Source: Botryobacter ruber
Lineage (GTDB): Bacteria; Bacteroidota; Bacteroidia; Cytophagales; Hymenobacteraceae
Assembly: GCF_003347595.2 (NCBI RefSeq)
Contig: NZ_QCZK02000024.1
Location: 186,001 to 250,000, forward strand
Direction: 5' to 3'
Length of the DNA: 64,000 nucleotides
Position numbers and translations under genes: made by a program. Under the pieces are notes generated by a model, which ran no database searches, was not told the DNA's origin, and saw nothing but the letters and a program-made list of their open reading frames with translations. The stretch's first letter is position 1, and each line of letters opens with the position of its first letter. Positions 25,838-34,519 of the stretch are shown here, one piece after another.

Positions 25838-27100
25838 CTACTCCTCCGTTTTCGGCGGCGGACGGCGCATGATGGGCCGCGGACGAGGCGGTTTTGGCTT
25901 TTCTGCAGGAGCCTCTACTCCTTCTGCACCTGGTTTGGGCTGTTCCGGTTCCGGTTTTACCTCTTCGGCAGGTGTTGACGGTTCCGTAGCTGGTGCAGAG
26001 GTTTCTTTAGGCTTTTCAGCAGGTACTTCCGGAGCCGGAGCTTCCGGTGCTGCTGGCGGTGTGGCCGCTCCGGGACGTTTTATGATGGGTCGTGGCCGCG
26101 GCGGTTTAGGCGCTGCAGGTTGCGCTTCAGTTGGAGCATCAGCAGTGTTCTCTCCTTCTGTTGGGGCCGGTGCCGGTGGCTCCTGTGGCGGTTTCTGCAG
26201 TGCCGTTGGCCGCTTGATAACCGGGCGCGGACGCGGTGGCGTTGGTTTGGCACCTTCTTCAGTAGCTGGCGGTGGCGTCTCAGCTGCCGGCGGCGTAGCA
26301 GGAGGTGCTGCGGCACTTTCAGGCGCTTCGGCAGCCTTGTCCTGCGGCGGCTTTTGCAAAGCGGCAGGCCTTTTGATTACTGGTCGCGGACGTGGCGCTG
26401 GCTTGGCTGCCTCTGCTGCTGGCTGCTCTGTTGCCTGCTCACCTGCTGGAGGCGTTGCATCCCCGGCTTCGTCAGTAGCTGCCGGCTTTGGAATAACGGG
26501 TCGTTTGATAACCGGACGCGGACGTGCGGCTGGTTTAGCAGCTTCGGGTGCCTGTTCTGCCGCTTGCTCGCCCACAGCAGGCGCCGTTGCAGCTGCTTCA
26601 TCGGGCGTGGCTGGTTTGGAAATAACCGGACGTTTGATAACAGGCCTGGAACGTGCAGGAGTTGGTTGAGCTGCCTCGTCGGGTTTGGGTGTTTCTGCAC
26701 CAGCCTCCCCTCCTTCAGCTGCCGGTTTTGGCCGCATGGCAGCAGGACGGGGCACGACAGGCCGTGGTTTGGGAGCAGGTGCAGGCGCTTCCTGTTTTTC
26801 AGCACCAGCCTCGCCTGCGGCTGGCGCTGTAGCCGAAGCATCGGCAGCAGGGGCAGCAGGGGCAGCACGACGGGCAGACGGACGGGCAGGCGCAGCAGTT
26901 ACCTCCGGTTTTGGAACAGCATCCTCCGCCAGGTGATAGGAAAGTCGAACATCGTTGAGCACCATTTTTACGGCCATGTAAAAGCTGTTCGGGTGCATCT
27001 GCGCATACATGTTCGCCCACTCTTTGCAACGCATGGGGTCGTCTGCCTCAAAAGCTGCCTTGTCTATCCTTCTTTTTATCAGAAATTCTTCAAACGTCAT
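25838..27100 (-). CDS. Pro/Ala-rich repeat protein with conserved N-terminal domain
   Basis: A 420-residue protein. The first about 70 residues look globular (MTFEEFLIKRRIDKAAFEAD, CKEWANMYAQMHPNSFYMAV). The rest is low-complexity Pro/Ala/Glu with a recurring basic motif RPRPVIKRP about every 40-55 residues: seven forms, including RPVVPRP, RSRPVIKRP, RPRPIIKRP and the final RPRPIMRRP. There is no signal peptide or membrane segment. It is probably an extended cytosolic protein; multivalent binding by the repeated basic motif is a guess. It lies 85 bp upstream of kbl on the same strand. Confidence 0.82.
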   Translation of the reverse strand: MTFEEFLIKRRIDKAAFEADDPMRCKEWANMYAQMHPNSFYMAVKMVLNDVRLSYHLAEDAVPKPEVTAAPARPSARRAAPAAPAADASATAPAAGEAGAEKQEAPAPAPKPRPVVPRPAAMRPKPAAEGGEAGAETPKPDEAAQPTPARSRPVIKRPVISKPATPDEAAATAPAVGEQAAEQAPEAAKPAARPRPVIKRPVIPKPAATDEAGDATPPAGEQATEQPAAEAAKPAPRPRPVIKRPAALQKPPQDKAAEAPESAAAPPATPPAAETPPPATEEGAKPTPPRPRPVIKRPTALQKPPQEPPAPAPTEGENTADAPTEAQPAAPKPPRPRPIIKRPGAATPPAAPEAPAPEVPAEKPKETSAPATEPSTPAEEVKPEPEQPKPGAEGVEAPAEKPKPPRPRPIMRRPPPKTEE

Positions 27101-27242
27101 ACTTGCTGCGTTACGTGCTCCTTAACCGGTTCGGGGTGCTGCCCACCGGCTTTGCATTCCGGTAATTTCACACAAATATATAAAATTCGCAGGCCTGCTG
27201 CAGGTTATATTGTTTTGGTGCCCACCGGTAAGGCCAAAAGTT

Positions 27243-27272
27243 CTGCTGCACCTGCCACCACAGCCGCTGCTG
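27243..27272 (+). repeat. Dispersed ~30-bp repeat, orientation A
   Basis: Core CACCTGCCACCACAGCCGC with CTGCTG flanks, preceded by AAAAGTT. It lies between the divergent Pro/Ala-rich gene and the threonine dehydrogenase gene. Confidence 0.85.
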
Positions 27273-27356
27273 CTTCTTTTCCGGTTCCGGCGCAGCAACA
27301 ACTTCTATCAGCTACTTGCAGTATTGTGAAGAGGGAAAAGCAGCAAGTACAAACGT

Positions 27357-28346
27357 ATGGCAGCAAAGGCAACGAAAGAGATGGTGCTCGTGATCGGCGC
27401 CTGCGGACAGCTGGGTTCGGAGCTGACGCTGGAGCTGCGATACCTCTACGGTGGCGCGAATGTAGTGGCCGCTGACATCGCTCCTCCCAAACAGGCCGAG
27501 CTGTTGGAATCAGGCCCGTTTGAGCAGGCCGATGTGCTGGACATGAAGGCGCTGCGCCACCTGGCTTCCAAATACACCTTCACGCATATTTACCACCTGG
27601 CGGCCATCCTCTCGGCGGCGGGCGAGAAAAACCCGGAATTTACCTGGCGCCTCAACATGGACGGGCTGCTGCATGTGCTGGACCTGGCGCGCGAACAAAA
27701 GACAGCCCGCGTATTCTGGCCGAGTTCCATTGCCGTGTTTGGTCCGCACACGCCCCGCCACCACACGCCCCAGTACACGCCCATGGACCCGAACACCGTC
27801 TACGGCATCAGCAAACAGGCCGGGGAGTTGTGGTGCGCGTATTATTTCGAAAAGTATGGCCTCGATGTCCGCAGTCTCCGCTACCCTGGCCTCATCAGCT
27901 ACAAAGCTCCTCCCGGCGGCGGTACCACCGATTATGCCGTGGATATTTACCACAAAGCCCTGAAAGAGCAGAAGTATGCCTGTTACCTGCGCGAAGACAC
28001 CTTCCTGCCCATGCTCTACATGCCCGATGCCATTATCGCGGCCCTCGACCTGGTGCAGGCACCTGCCAGCCAGGTAACGGTGCGCTCGGCGTACAACCTC
28101 GGCGGCATGAGTTTAGCGCCAAAAGACATTGCCGCTGCCATCCACGAGCACATCCCTGCCTTTGAAATCAGCTACCAGCCCGACTACCGCCAGCAGATAG
28201 CCGACTCGTGGCCGCAAAGCATCGACGACAGCAGCGCCCGTCACGACTGGGGCTGGAAACCCGCCTACGACCTGCCCGCCATGACCGCCGACATGCTCCA
28301 GAACCTGAAAACCAACCTCTCTGCCAACGCGCCACTGCCATTATAG
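27357..28346 (+). CDS. NAD-dependent epimerase/dehydratase-like L-threonine 3-dehydrogenase
   Basis: A 329-residue SDR protein. The Rossmann motif GACGQLGSEL lies at about 14-23, HLAAILSAAGEKNP at about 82-95, the catalytic Ser in WPSSIAVFG, and YGISKQAGELW (YxxxK). GLISYKAPPGGGTTDYAVDI is typical of the SDR-type threonine dehydrogenases found in Bacteroidota and archaea. It oxidises L-threonine to 2-amino-3-ketobutyrate, the Kbl substrate, and kbl lies nearby. The family assignment is firm; substrate is inferred from the motif and kbl linkage. Confidence 0.92.
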   Translation: MAAKATKEMVLVIGACGQLGSELTLELRYLYGGANVVAADIAPPKQAELLESGPFEQADVLDMKALRHLASKYTFTHIYHLAAILSAAGEKNPEFTWRLNMDGLLHVLDLAREQKTARVFWPSSIAVFGPHTPRHHTPQYTPMDPNTVYGISKQAGELWCAYYFEKYGLDVRSLRYPGLISYKAPPGGGTTDYAVDIYHKALKEQKYACYLREDTFLPMLYMPDAIIAALDLVQAPASQVTVRSAYNLGGMSLAPKDIAAAIHEHIPAFEISYQPDYRQQIADSWPQSIDDSSARHDWGWKPAYDLPAMTADMLQNLKTNLSANAPLPL

Positions 28347-28507
28347 CAGCAGTAGCTCATTTTTTATACACCTCATCTTCAGCGCAATAATCACAAAACT
28401 TCCAGGTTTGAAATAAATTTTGATGTTTAAACCGCAGCTACCGCGCATAAAGGTATAGTTATTGCTATATAGGGATAAACCAAACAACCCATAATTATTT
28501 CACAATC

Positions 28508-29146
28508 ATGAAAAACAAATTAGTACTTCTTCTCATGATGCTTGTTTTGGCCGCAGGAGCAAACGCCCAGGACAGCAACAAAGCCGCAACCGGTAACACT
28601 ACTGCCGAAATCGGCCTGAACTTTAACAACGGTACCTTTCTGCAGGGCGGCAACCTGCGCTTCAGGCATTTTATGGCCGACGATATGGCCGTTCGCTTAG
28701 GCCTTGGCGCGAACTACAACTACAATAAAATTAGCGAAGACGCTAATTCTTCCGTATTCAGCCTGCGGATTGCACCCGGCATAGAAAAACACTTTGCCGG
28801 CACCGAAAAATTATCACCTTATGTTGGAGCGGAACTTCCAATCGGCTTTACTACTGCCTCTTACGAAGATGCCAATTTTGAGTACAGAGGCGCTTCAGCA
28901 CCGGGCACTAACGCCAACAGATCAAACTTTAATATTGGCCTGAACGCTGTTGCTGGCGTTGACTATTACTTTGCCAGCCACTTCTACGCCGGTTTCGAAA
29001 TTGGTGCAGGAATTACCTATTTCAAAAACAGCGACGTGGAAGTTGAAAACAAAAACAATGGCAATGTGAACAATACCAAAGGCTACCACAGCCTGAACTT
29101 CTCTCCTTTCGCGACAGGAGGCATTCGGGTAGGTTTCGTATTCTAA
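28508..29146 (+). CDS. Outer membrane beta-barrel protein
   Basis: A 212-residue protein with signal peptide MKNKLVLLLMMLVLAAGANAQ. The remainder shows alternating aromatic/polar strands (LRFRHFMADDMAVRLGLGA, IGLNAVAGVDYYFASHFYAG) and the C-terminal strand GGIRVGFVF ending in Phe, as in OmpA/OmpW-like eight-strand barrels. Likely a small outer-membrane barrel; ligand unknown. It is monocistronic, with a perfect terminator 18 bp downstream of the stop. Confidence 0.88.
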   Translation: MKNKLVLLLMMLVLAAGANAQDSNKAATGNTTAEIGLNFNNGTFLQGGNLRFRHFMADDMAVRLGLGANYNYNKISEDANSSVFSLRIAPGIEKHFAGTEKLSPYVGAELPIGFTTASYEDANFEYRGASAPGTNANRSNFNIGLNAVAGVDYYFASHFYAGFEIGAGITYFKNSDVEVENKNNGNVNNTKGYHSLNFSPFATGGIRVGFVF

Positions 29147-29163
29147 CACCTGCTTACCAGCAC

Positions 29164-29206
29164 AAACAAAAGCAGCCGGCACCACCCTTGCCGGCTGCTT
29201 TTGTTT
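29164..29206. terminator. Terminator, perfect 18-bp stem
   Basis: AAACAAAAGCAGCCGGCA pairs fully with 29189-29206 across a 7-base loop, followed by TTAC. It ends the barrel-protein transcript. Confidence 0.9.
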
Positions 29207-29264
29207 TTACCTTAACCCGCTGCTGCTTTTCTCCGTCTATAGGGTTGTATTTCCAATTAAACCA

Positions 29265-29591
29265 ATGACAATAACAGAATCAAACGATAACCACCTGCGG
29301 CAGCTTATTTTTGAGAAACCCCGTGTGATCGTAAAATATACGGATGAAGAATGCCTGATTTGTAAAGAGCTTTCCCCTTCCTTTGCCAGCTTATCTTCCG
29401 ACCCGACGTACGGCGAGATAGTATTTGTCCGGATGAACGCAAAGGAAAACCCGGTTTCGAGCAAAGAAGTGAAGCTGACAGGCACGCCTTTTTTTGCAAC
29501 TTACAAAAACGGGACCTTATTGGAGTGCGGCGTTGTTAGTACAGAAGAAGGCATAAAAGCAATGTTGGCTAAGCTTCTGGAAATTAAGTAA
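29265..29591 (+). CDS. Thioredoxin family protein
   Basis: A 108-residue cytosolic protein. The active site is CLIC (CxxC) at about 28-31, after VIVKYTDEE, and the cis-Pro lies in LTGTPFFATYKNG. There is no signal peptide. Canonical thioredoxin has WCGPC; here the Trp is missing and the centre is CLIC, so it may be a specialised disulfide reductase or a YbbN-like protein. Stand-alone gene between the barrel and DUF4403 genes. Confidence 0.88.
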   Translation: MTITESNDNHLRQLIFEKPRVIVKYTDEECLICKELSPSFASLSSDPTYGEIVFVRMNAKENPVSSKEVKLTGTPFFATYKNGTLLECGVVSTEEGIKAMLAKLLEIK

Positions 29592-29665
29592 ATTGGCGCT
29601 CCTGCCATAGTAGCTGATTCGGAAAAGCTGTAACTTGCATCGCTTTTTTTTAATCAGCAACAAAC

Positions 29666-31120
29666 GTGAAAAAACTTATCTCCCAAACAGCTGCTTCCTT
29701 ACTTTTTGCAGCAACCCTCAGCCTGAGCTTACCAGGCTGCTCCGGCACATCAAACCTAAACACGGAAGCCCCTGTCAGTTCGGTGGCAGCTACGCCTGCT
29801 TACCAGCCACGGCTCTCTTCTGTTTCGGTGCCTGTTTCAGTTTCGATCAGTGCCATAGAAGAAAGGCTGAACAAGGAATTTGCCGGCGTGCTCTACAAAG
29901 ACGATAAGCTGGAAGGCGACAATGTAGCTGTTACCGTATCGAAAAACGGCCGCCTGAGCATCCGGGCCGACAAAGACAAAATTTACTTCAGCGTGCCGCT
30001 CCACATCTACGCCAAAGGGCGCTGGAAGTGGGACCCCTGCAAACTCTGCCCTACCATCGACAAAACCGAAGACACGGCTTTTGACATGGTGATCAACACC
30101 GAGAGCAGGTTCGGCATTACGGAAGACTACAGCATCAAAACCATTACCAGCACCGACTTTGAGTGGGGCAATACCAAACCTACCCTGCAACTGGGTCCGC
30201 TGAAGATTGGCCTGGCCCGCTTCGTGGAGCCTAAAATGCACGAGCAGATGGCGCTGATGGGCAAACTCCTGGACAAGGAACTGCAGAACCACCTGAACAT
30301 GCGCAAGTATGTTGTAAATGCCTGGCAGCTGATACAGGAGCCTGTAAAGCTGGACGACGGGCTGGATGCCTGGCTTAACATTGTGCCGCAGGATGTGCGC
30401 ATTGCACCCTTCCAGGTAAAAAACGGCAACCTGAGCACCCGCATCGGCATCACGTCTTTCATCTCCGTTAGCACGGATGGTAAGCCGCAGATACAGGTAA
30501 ACAAAAACCTGCCAAAGCTCCTGATCGACAACCGCCTCAGCGACGACATTCAGATTGGCCTTACCGCTAACATTCCTTATGAGCACGCCAGCAAGCTACT
30601 GCAGGAGCAGGTAGCCGGGCAAACCTACAAATTTGATGGCGACAAGAGCCAGCTCACTGTAAAAAATGCCACCATTTCTCCGGGAGGCCAGCAGCTGATC
30701 ATGATGCTGGATGTAGACGGCAAGACCAAAGCCGGCCTGTTTACAAAGAAAATAGCGGGCAAAATATACCTGCGCGGCACCCCGTACTACGACGCCCAAA
30801 GCGCTACCATCAAAGTACGCGACATCGACTACGACCTCGACACCAAGGACAAACTCCTCAGCGCCGCCAGCTGGCTCGCAAAAGACAAGTTCAAGGAAAT
30901 GATACAGGCGCAGGTGAACTTCCCGGTACAGGGACAGCTGACAGAGGCGAAGAAGATGCTGCAGAAAAACCTGGACCAGTCGGCACGGGTGCACGAATCG
31001 GTGCTGCTGCGGGGAAGTATTAAAGATATTGTACCCGAAAATATCTACCTGACACCGGCCGGCATAAAAGCCGTCATAACCGCAAATGGTAACCTGACTG
31101 CTACTATTGATAAGTTGTAG
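29666..31120 (+). CDS. DUF4403 family lipoprotein
   Basis: A 484-residue protein. The start is GTG at 29666 and the lipoprotein signal runs MKKLISQTAASLLFAATLSL with Cys in LPGCSG. The mature part has two long amphipathic beta/alpha halves (VSISAIEERLNKEFAGVLY; TVKNATISPGGQQLIMMLDV) typical of DUF4403, a family resembling lipid-binding BPI/SMP-like tubular proteins. It is probably periplasmic or outer-membrane anchored. Function unproven. It is followed by a strong hairpin. Confidence 0.87.
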   Translation: MKKLISQTAASLLFAATLSLSLPGCSGTSNLNTEAPVSSVAATPAYQPRLSSVSVPVSVSISAIEERLNKEFAGVLYKDDKLEGDNVAVTVSKNGRLSIRADKDKIYFSVPLHIYAKGRWKWDPCKLCPTIDKTEDTAFDMVINTESRFGITEDYSIKTITSTDFEWGNTKPTLQLGPLKIGLARFVEPKMHEQMALMGKLLDKELQNHLNMRKYVVNAWQLIQEPVKLDDGLDAWLNIVPQDVRIAPFQVKNGNLSTRIGITSFISVSTDGKPQIQVNKNLPKLLIDNRLSDDIQIGLTANIPYEHASKLLQEQVAGQTYKFDGDKSQLTVKNATISPGGQQLIMMLDVDGKTKAGLFTKKIAGKIYLRGTPYYDAQSATIKVRDIDYDLDTKDKLLSAASWLAKDKFKEMIQAQVNFPVQGQLTEAKKMLQKNLDQSARVHESVLLRGSIKDIVPENIYLTPAGIKAVITANGNLTATIDKL

Positions 31121-31138
31121 TTCTGGAGAGATTTTAAG

Positions 31139-31187
31139 GTAAAAAGAGGAAGGGCTGCCATGATTTGGCGGCCCTTCCTCTTTTTAC
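31139..31187. terminator. Bidirectional terminator between DUF4403 gene and convergent gene
   Basis: GTAAAAAGAGGAAGGGC pairs with GCCCTTCCTCTTTTTAC across a partly paired loop. A and T runs at the two ends suit both directions. Confidence 0.9.
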
Positions 31188-31201
31188 TTTAATCTAGCCT
31201 T

Positions 31202-31951
31202 TCAGAACCCGCTTTTACTGCTCTTCGCTACGGGCATCGGGCTGTTGAAGATCGTGTCGGGCACATGGGCCGGCACGGCTATGCGGTGCAGCCGCAGGTC
31301 GCTCTGCAGGCTGCTGCGGTCGGCGGCAAGTTTTATGCTGCCATAGTCACCATAGTCGGACCACCTCCGGATGAAGACCGGGGTGGCACTGGTGCTGTCG
31401 CTGAAGAAGGCCCACTGCGTTACCAGCCCCTCCGCCTTATCAACCCAGACCAGGTACTTCCCCGCTCCCTCTTCCGGAAACGTAACTTCGAGCATATCGG
31501 CGGGAGCGCCTGTTTGCGTTTTGCCTTCACCCGCATATGCCAGGTCTGTTTCTTTATCCAGGAGCCGGAAGGGCATCAGCAGCCAGAACGAATTGTAGGT
31601 CCATTGGGCGTAGGCATGGTCCAGCAGGTCGCGTACTTTTTGCTCGTCCTGCAGGGCCTGCCCCCGCTCGTACACTTTCCCGGTTCTGGCCCGGATGTCC
31701 AGCACCGCCACCAGGCTGTCCTTTTCCCAACGGAACTGCTGCTGTTGCTTATCCCAGATCTGGTACTGCCCGATAAAGGCCCACGAAATAAAACGCGTCG
31801 CCTCCCAGCCTTCGGCGCCGCCCATCTGCTGCAGTACCCGCTCCGCCAGCGCTCTGGCTTTGGGATCGGCGCCGGCCTGTGCAGGTTGTGGCGCCAGTGC
31901 TGCCTGCTGCAGGAACAGGCACACTATCAGTACAAATTTCAATGGTCTCAT
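31202..31951 (-). CDS. Secreted protein, DUF6503-like
   Basis: A 249-residue protein. The signal peptide MRPLKFVLIVCLFLQQAALA is followed by a mature part that starts with an ALAERVLQQMGGAEGWEATR helix, then beta-rich sequence with Trp/Tyr (WTYNSFWLLMPFRLLD, YLVWVDKAEGLVTQWAFFSD). This pattern fits Bacteroidota proteins with a LolA-like beta half-barrel. Periplasmic, perhaps lipid-related, but there is no direct evidence of ligand. It is divergent from yihY, with a dispersed repeat in the gap. Confidence 0.7.
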   Translation of the reverse strand: MRPLKFVLIVCLFLQQAALAPQPAQAGADPKARALAERVLQQMGGAEGWEATRFISWAFIGQYQIWDKQQQQFRWEKDSLVAVLDIRARTGKVYERGQALQDEQKVRDLLDHAYAQWTYNSFWLLMPFRLLDKETDLAYAGEGKTQTGAPADMLEVTFPEEGAGKYLVWVDKAEGLVTQWAFFSDSTSATPVFIRRWSDYGDYGSIKLAADRSSLQSDLRLHRIAVPAHVPDTIFNSPMPVAKSSKSGF

Positions 31952-32041
31952 CCGTCTCCTCCTGTCTTTGCTTAGCTGCTGCTCTTGTATACGTACTCCC
32001 GGTGCCGGGGCTGCCTTTTCCTGCTCCTGGCACAGTACAAG

Positions 32042-32071
32042 CAGGAGCAGAGGCTATGGTGGCAGCTGCAG
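32042..32071 (-). repeat. Dispersed ~30-bp repeat, orientation B
   Basis: Reads CAGGAGCAGAGGCTATGGTG then GCAGCTGCAG on the plus strand, followed by TAAAGC. It lies between divergent genes. Confidence 0.82.
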
Positions 32072-32167
32072 TAAAGCTTTTGCAGGATTAACGGCCCTTT
32101 CAGGCTGCAGCGGCTGAAGAGTTAACCAATATCAGTAGCTGCCGTATCAGAAAACGTTTTAACTAAC

Positions 32168-33157
32168 ATGCAAAAAGTGCCAATGGCAAACCTACTACTA
32201 AAGAAAACGCTTCCGCTGCTAAAGGCTACCTTCTCCGGCTTTAACGAAAACAACTCGCTTATGCTGGCGGCTGCACTGGCTTTCAATGCGATCTTCTCTA
32301 TTCCGCCGCTCCTGATTATCATCATCCGGGCTGCGGGTTTTTTCCTGGGAGAGGAGGCTGTTTCCGGAGAGTTATCGAACCAGATTGCTGCCGCTATCGG
32401 ACCTAATGCAGCAAAAACAGTTGAAAACATCATTCAGAATGCGCATGTGAGCGAATCGGGGGGGCTCGCTTTCTGGATCGGGCTTGGCACCCTTGTTTTT
32501 GCTTCCACCACCTTCTTCGCCACACTGCAGGAGTCGCTCAACCGGGTCTGGAACCTGAAACCCAAACCTACAAACGGCATCCTGAAAATGCTGAAGGTCC
32601 GGATGTTTTCTTTCGGAATCGTGATCAGCATGGCGTTCCTGATGCTTTTGTCGTTGCTGGTAAGTGCGCTGGTTTCCATTTTAAGCGACTTTTTAAAAGA
32701 CACTTTTCCGGACATCAGTTTCTTTGTTATCCGGGCTATAGATTTTGCGCTCTCTGTTGGCATCATCACCCTGCTTTTTGCCCTGATTTATAAATACCTT
32801 CCGGACGCGATTATCCGCTGGAGCGATGTGTGGGTGGGCGCTTTTATCACGGCCCTGCTTTTCGTGATTGGCAAATTCCTGATCAGCTGGTATGTTGGCA
32901 CCAGCGACCCCGGCTCTGCCTATGGCGCCGCAGGCTCTATTATCGTGATCCTGGTCTGGATTTATTATACCTCGGCCATCGTGCTCCTGGGGGCTGAATT
33001 CACACAGCAATTTTCCGTGATGTACGGGCACAACATACTTCCGAAGGAACATGCTACTTTTTACCGGGAGCAGGAAATAGCGGAGTTTCCTAAGTTTTCG
33101 AGCAAAGGCACCGGAAGGCCCCGGGCAGAAGGCAGGTTTAACAAGGAAAGCTCCTGA
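32168..33157 (+). CDS. YihY/virulence factor BrkB family membrane protein
   Basis: A 329-residue integral membrane protein with about six helices. Features are the N-terminal FSGFNENNSLMLAAALAFNA (family AxAYY-like segment), PPLLIIIIRAAGFFLGEEA, SLNRVWNLKPKP and YKYLPDAIIRWSDVWVGAFI, then a SDPGSAYGAAGSIIVILVWI loop/helix. The C-terminal tail is cytosolic and basic. The family was once named RNase BN in error; its role is unknown. The ATG at 32168 is used; a second Met lies five codons on. Confidence 0.93.
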   Translation: MQKVPMANLLLKKTLPLLKATFSGFNENNSLMLAAALAFNAIFSIPPLLIIIIRAAGFFLGEEAVSGELSNQIAAAIGPNAAKTVENIIQNAHVSESGGLAFWIGLGTLVFASTTFFATLQESLNRVWNLKPKPTNGILKMLKVRMFSFGIVISMAFLMLLSLLVSALVSILSDFLKDTFPDISFFVIRAIDFALSVGIITLLFALIYKYLPDAIIRWSDVWVGAFITALLFVIGKFLISWYVGTSDPGSAYGAAGSIIVILVWIYYTSAIVLLGAEFTQQFSVMYGHNILPKEHATFYREQEIAEFPKFSSKGTGRPRAEGRFNKESS

Positions 33158-33164
33158 TAAAAAA

Positions 33165-33204
33165 CCAAAAGCGCCATTTCCAGGAAAGGAGATGGCGCTT
33201 TTGG
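33165..33204. terminator. Bidirectional terminator between yihY-like gene and rlmN
   Basis: CCAAAAGCGCCAT pairs with ATGGCGCTTTTGG, with an inner TTCC/GGAA helix. It lies between convergent genes, with A-rich and T-rich ends. Confidence 0.88.
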
Positions 33205-33223
33205 CGGGCTAAAAGTACTATCT

Positions 33224-34291
33224 TTAGGGTGTTTCCTTTACGGCCAGCTGGCCGCAGGCAGCGTCTATATCTTTACCCCGGCTGCGGCGCACATTTACCT
33301 GCACCCCACGGTCGGCGAGGTAGTAGATAAAGTTTTGCCACTTTTCCTCGTCTGTATTCACAAAGTCGGCATTCTCGATGGGGTTGTACTCAATCAGGTT
33401 GATTTTGCAGGGGATGATCCTGGAAAAGCGCAGCAGCTCCTCCGCATCCTGCAGCGTATCGTTAAAGTTGGCGAACACAATGTACTCATAGGTTACTTTA
33501 CGGCCTGTTACCTGGTGGTAGTATTTGAGTGCATCCGTTAATGCTTCAATCGAGTTGGTTTCGTTTATCGGCATGATCTGGTTGCGCTTCTCGTCGTTGG
33601 CGGCGTGCAGCGACAAAGCCAGGTTGGCTTTAATGCCGTCATCAGCCATTTTCTTAATCATCTTGGCAATACCGGCCGTACTTACCGTGATGCGGCGAGC
33701 CGCCATGTTCAGGCCATCGGGCGCCGTAATGCGCTCGATGCTTTTCATTACGTTGGCGTAGTTGAGCATTGGTTCGCCCATGCCCATGTACACGATGTTG
33801 GAGAGCGGCGTACCGTACTGCTTCAGGCTCTGCTCGTTAATGCGCACCACCTGGTCGTAGATTTCGGCGGCATCGAGGTTGCGCAGGCGGTCCATGTAAC
33901 CGGTGGCGCAGAACTTGCAGGTAAGCGAGCAGCCTACCTGGCTCGACACGCAGGCGGTTTTACGCTCCTCATGCGGAATCAGCACCCCCTCTACAATGTG
34001 GCCATCGTATAGTTTGAAAGCCGATTTTATGGTACCGTCGTTGCTCAGCTGCTCCCTGGACACCTGCACCGCATTGATGGTGAAGTGCTGTTCCAGTTTC
34101 TCGCGCAGCGCCAGGCTCACATTGTTCATCTCGTCGAATGACTGCGCAGCATGCTTCCATAGCCAGTCGTACACCTGCTTTGCCCGGAAAGGCTTCTCGC
34201 CCTGCTCTACCAGCCACGCCTTCAGGTCGTCTAAAGACAGCTTTCGGATATCTTTCTTGTTCAGGATATTGATGTCTGCGATTATCGTCAT
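33224..34291 (-). CDS. rlmN: 23S rRNA (adenine(2503)-C(2))-methyltransferase
   Basis: A 355-residue radical-SAM enzyme. The cluster motif CSLTCKFC lies at about 117-124, and GMGEPMLNYANV, MPINETNS and INLIEYNPIENADF follow. The second catalytic Cys is in DIDAACGQLAVKE near the C-terminus. It methylates C2 of A2503 in 23S rRNA and of A37 in some tRNAs. Normal length, ATG at 34291. The next gene on the same strand ends 228 bp upstream, beyond a terminator, so rlmN has its own promoter. Confidence 0.97.
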   Translation of the reverse strand: MTIIADINILNKKDIRKLSLDDLKAWLVEQGEKPFRAKQVYDWLWKHAAQSFDEMNNVSLALREKLEQHFTINAVQVSREQLSNDGTIKSAFKLYDGHIVEGVLIPHEERKTACVSSQVGCSLTCKFCATGYMDRLRNLDAAEIYDQVVRINEQSLKQYGTPLSNIVYMGMGEPMLNYANVMKSIERITAPDGLNMAARRITVSTAGIAKMIKKMADDGIKANLALSLHAANDEKRNQIMPINETNSIEALTDALKYYHQVTGRKVTYEYIVFANFNDTLQDAEELLRFSRIIPCKINLIEYNPIENADFVNTDEEKWQNFIYYLADRGVQVNVRRSRGKDIDAACGQLAVKETP

Positions 34292-34463
34292 ACAGCAAAA
34301 TTACAAATTCATTTTCATTACAAGCTATAAACCAAACATTTACAACCTAAAATGATGCTTATTTTATACTTCAGGTAAAACAATGGGAATCACTTTTGAA
34401 GTTTTCCTGCTTCTGCTCCCTAAGCCACAACAAATATACTGATAAAATAGCTCCTTTGTATAG

Positions 34464-34494
34464 CAATAAAAAAGCCTGTCCGGCTGAACAGGCT
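34464..34494 (-). terminator. Terminator of the spanin-like gene (minus strand)
   Basis: On the minus strand AGCCTGT and ACAGGCT pair across an 8-base loop and are followed by TTTTTTATTGC. It lies 26 bp after the stop of the gene ending at 34520. Confidence 0.85.
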
Positions 34495-34519
34495 ATTCCA
34501 GGCCCTGAACCATACCAGG

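Noticed and set aside
26120-27475. 451-codon plus-strand frame across the Pro/Ala-rich gene, and a 266-codon Gly-rich one at 25869
   Set aside because: They arise from the GC-rich repeats on the other strand; composition (Arg/Cys/Trp or Gly/Ala/Ser only) is not protein-like, and the minus-strand gene has a normal N-terminal domain.
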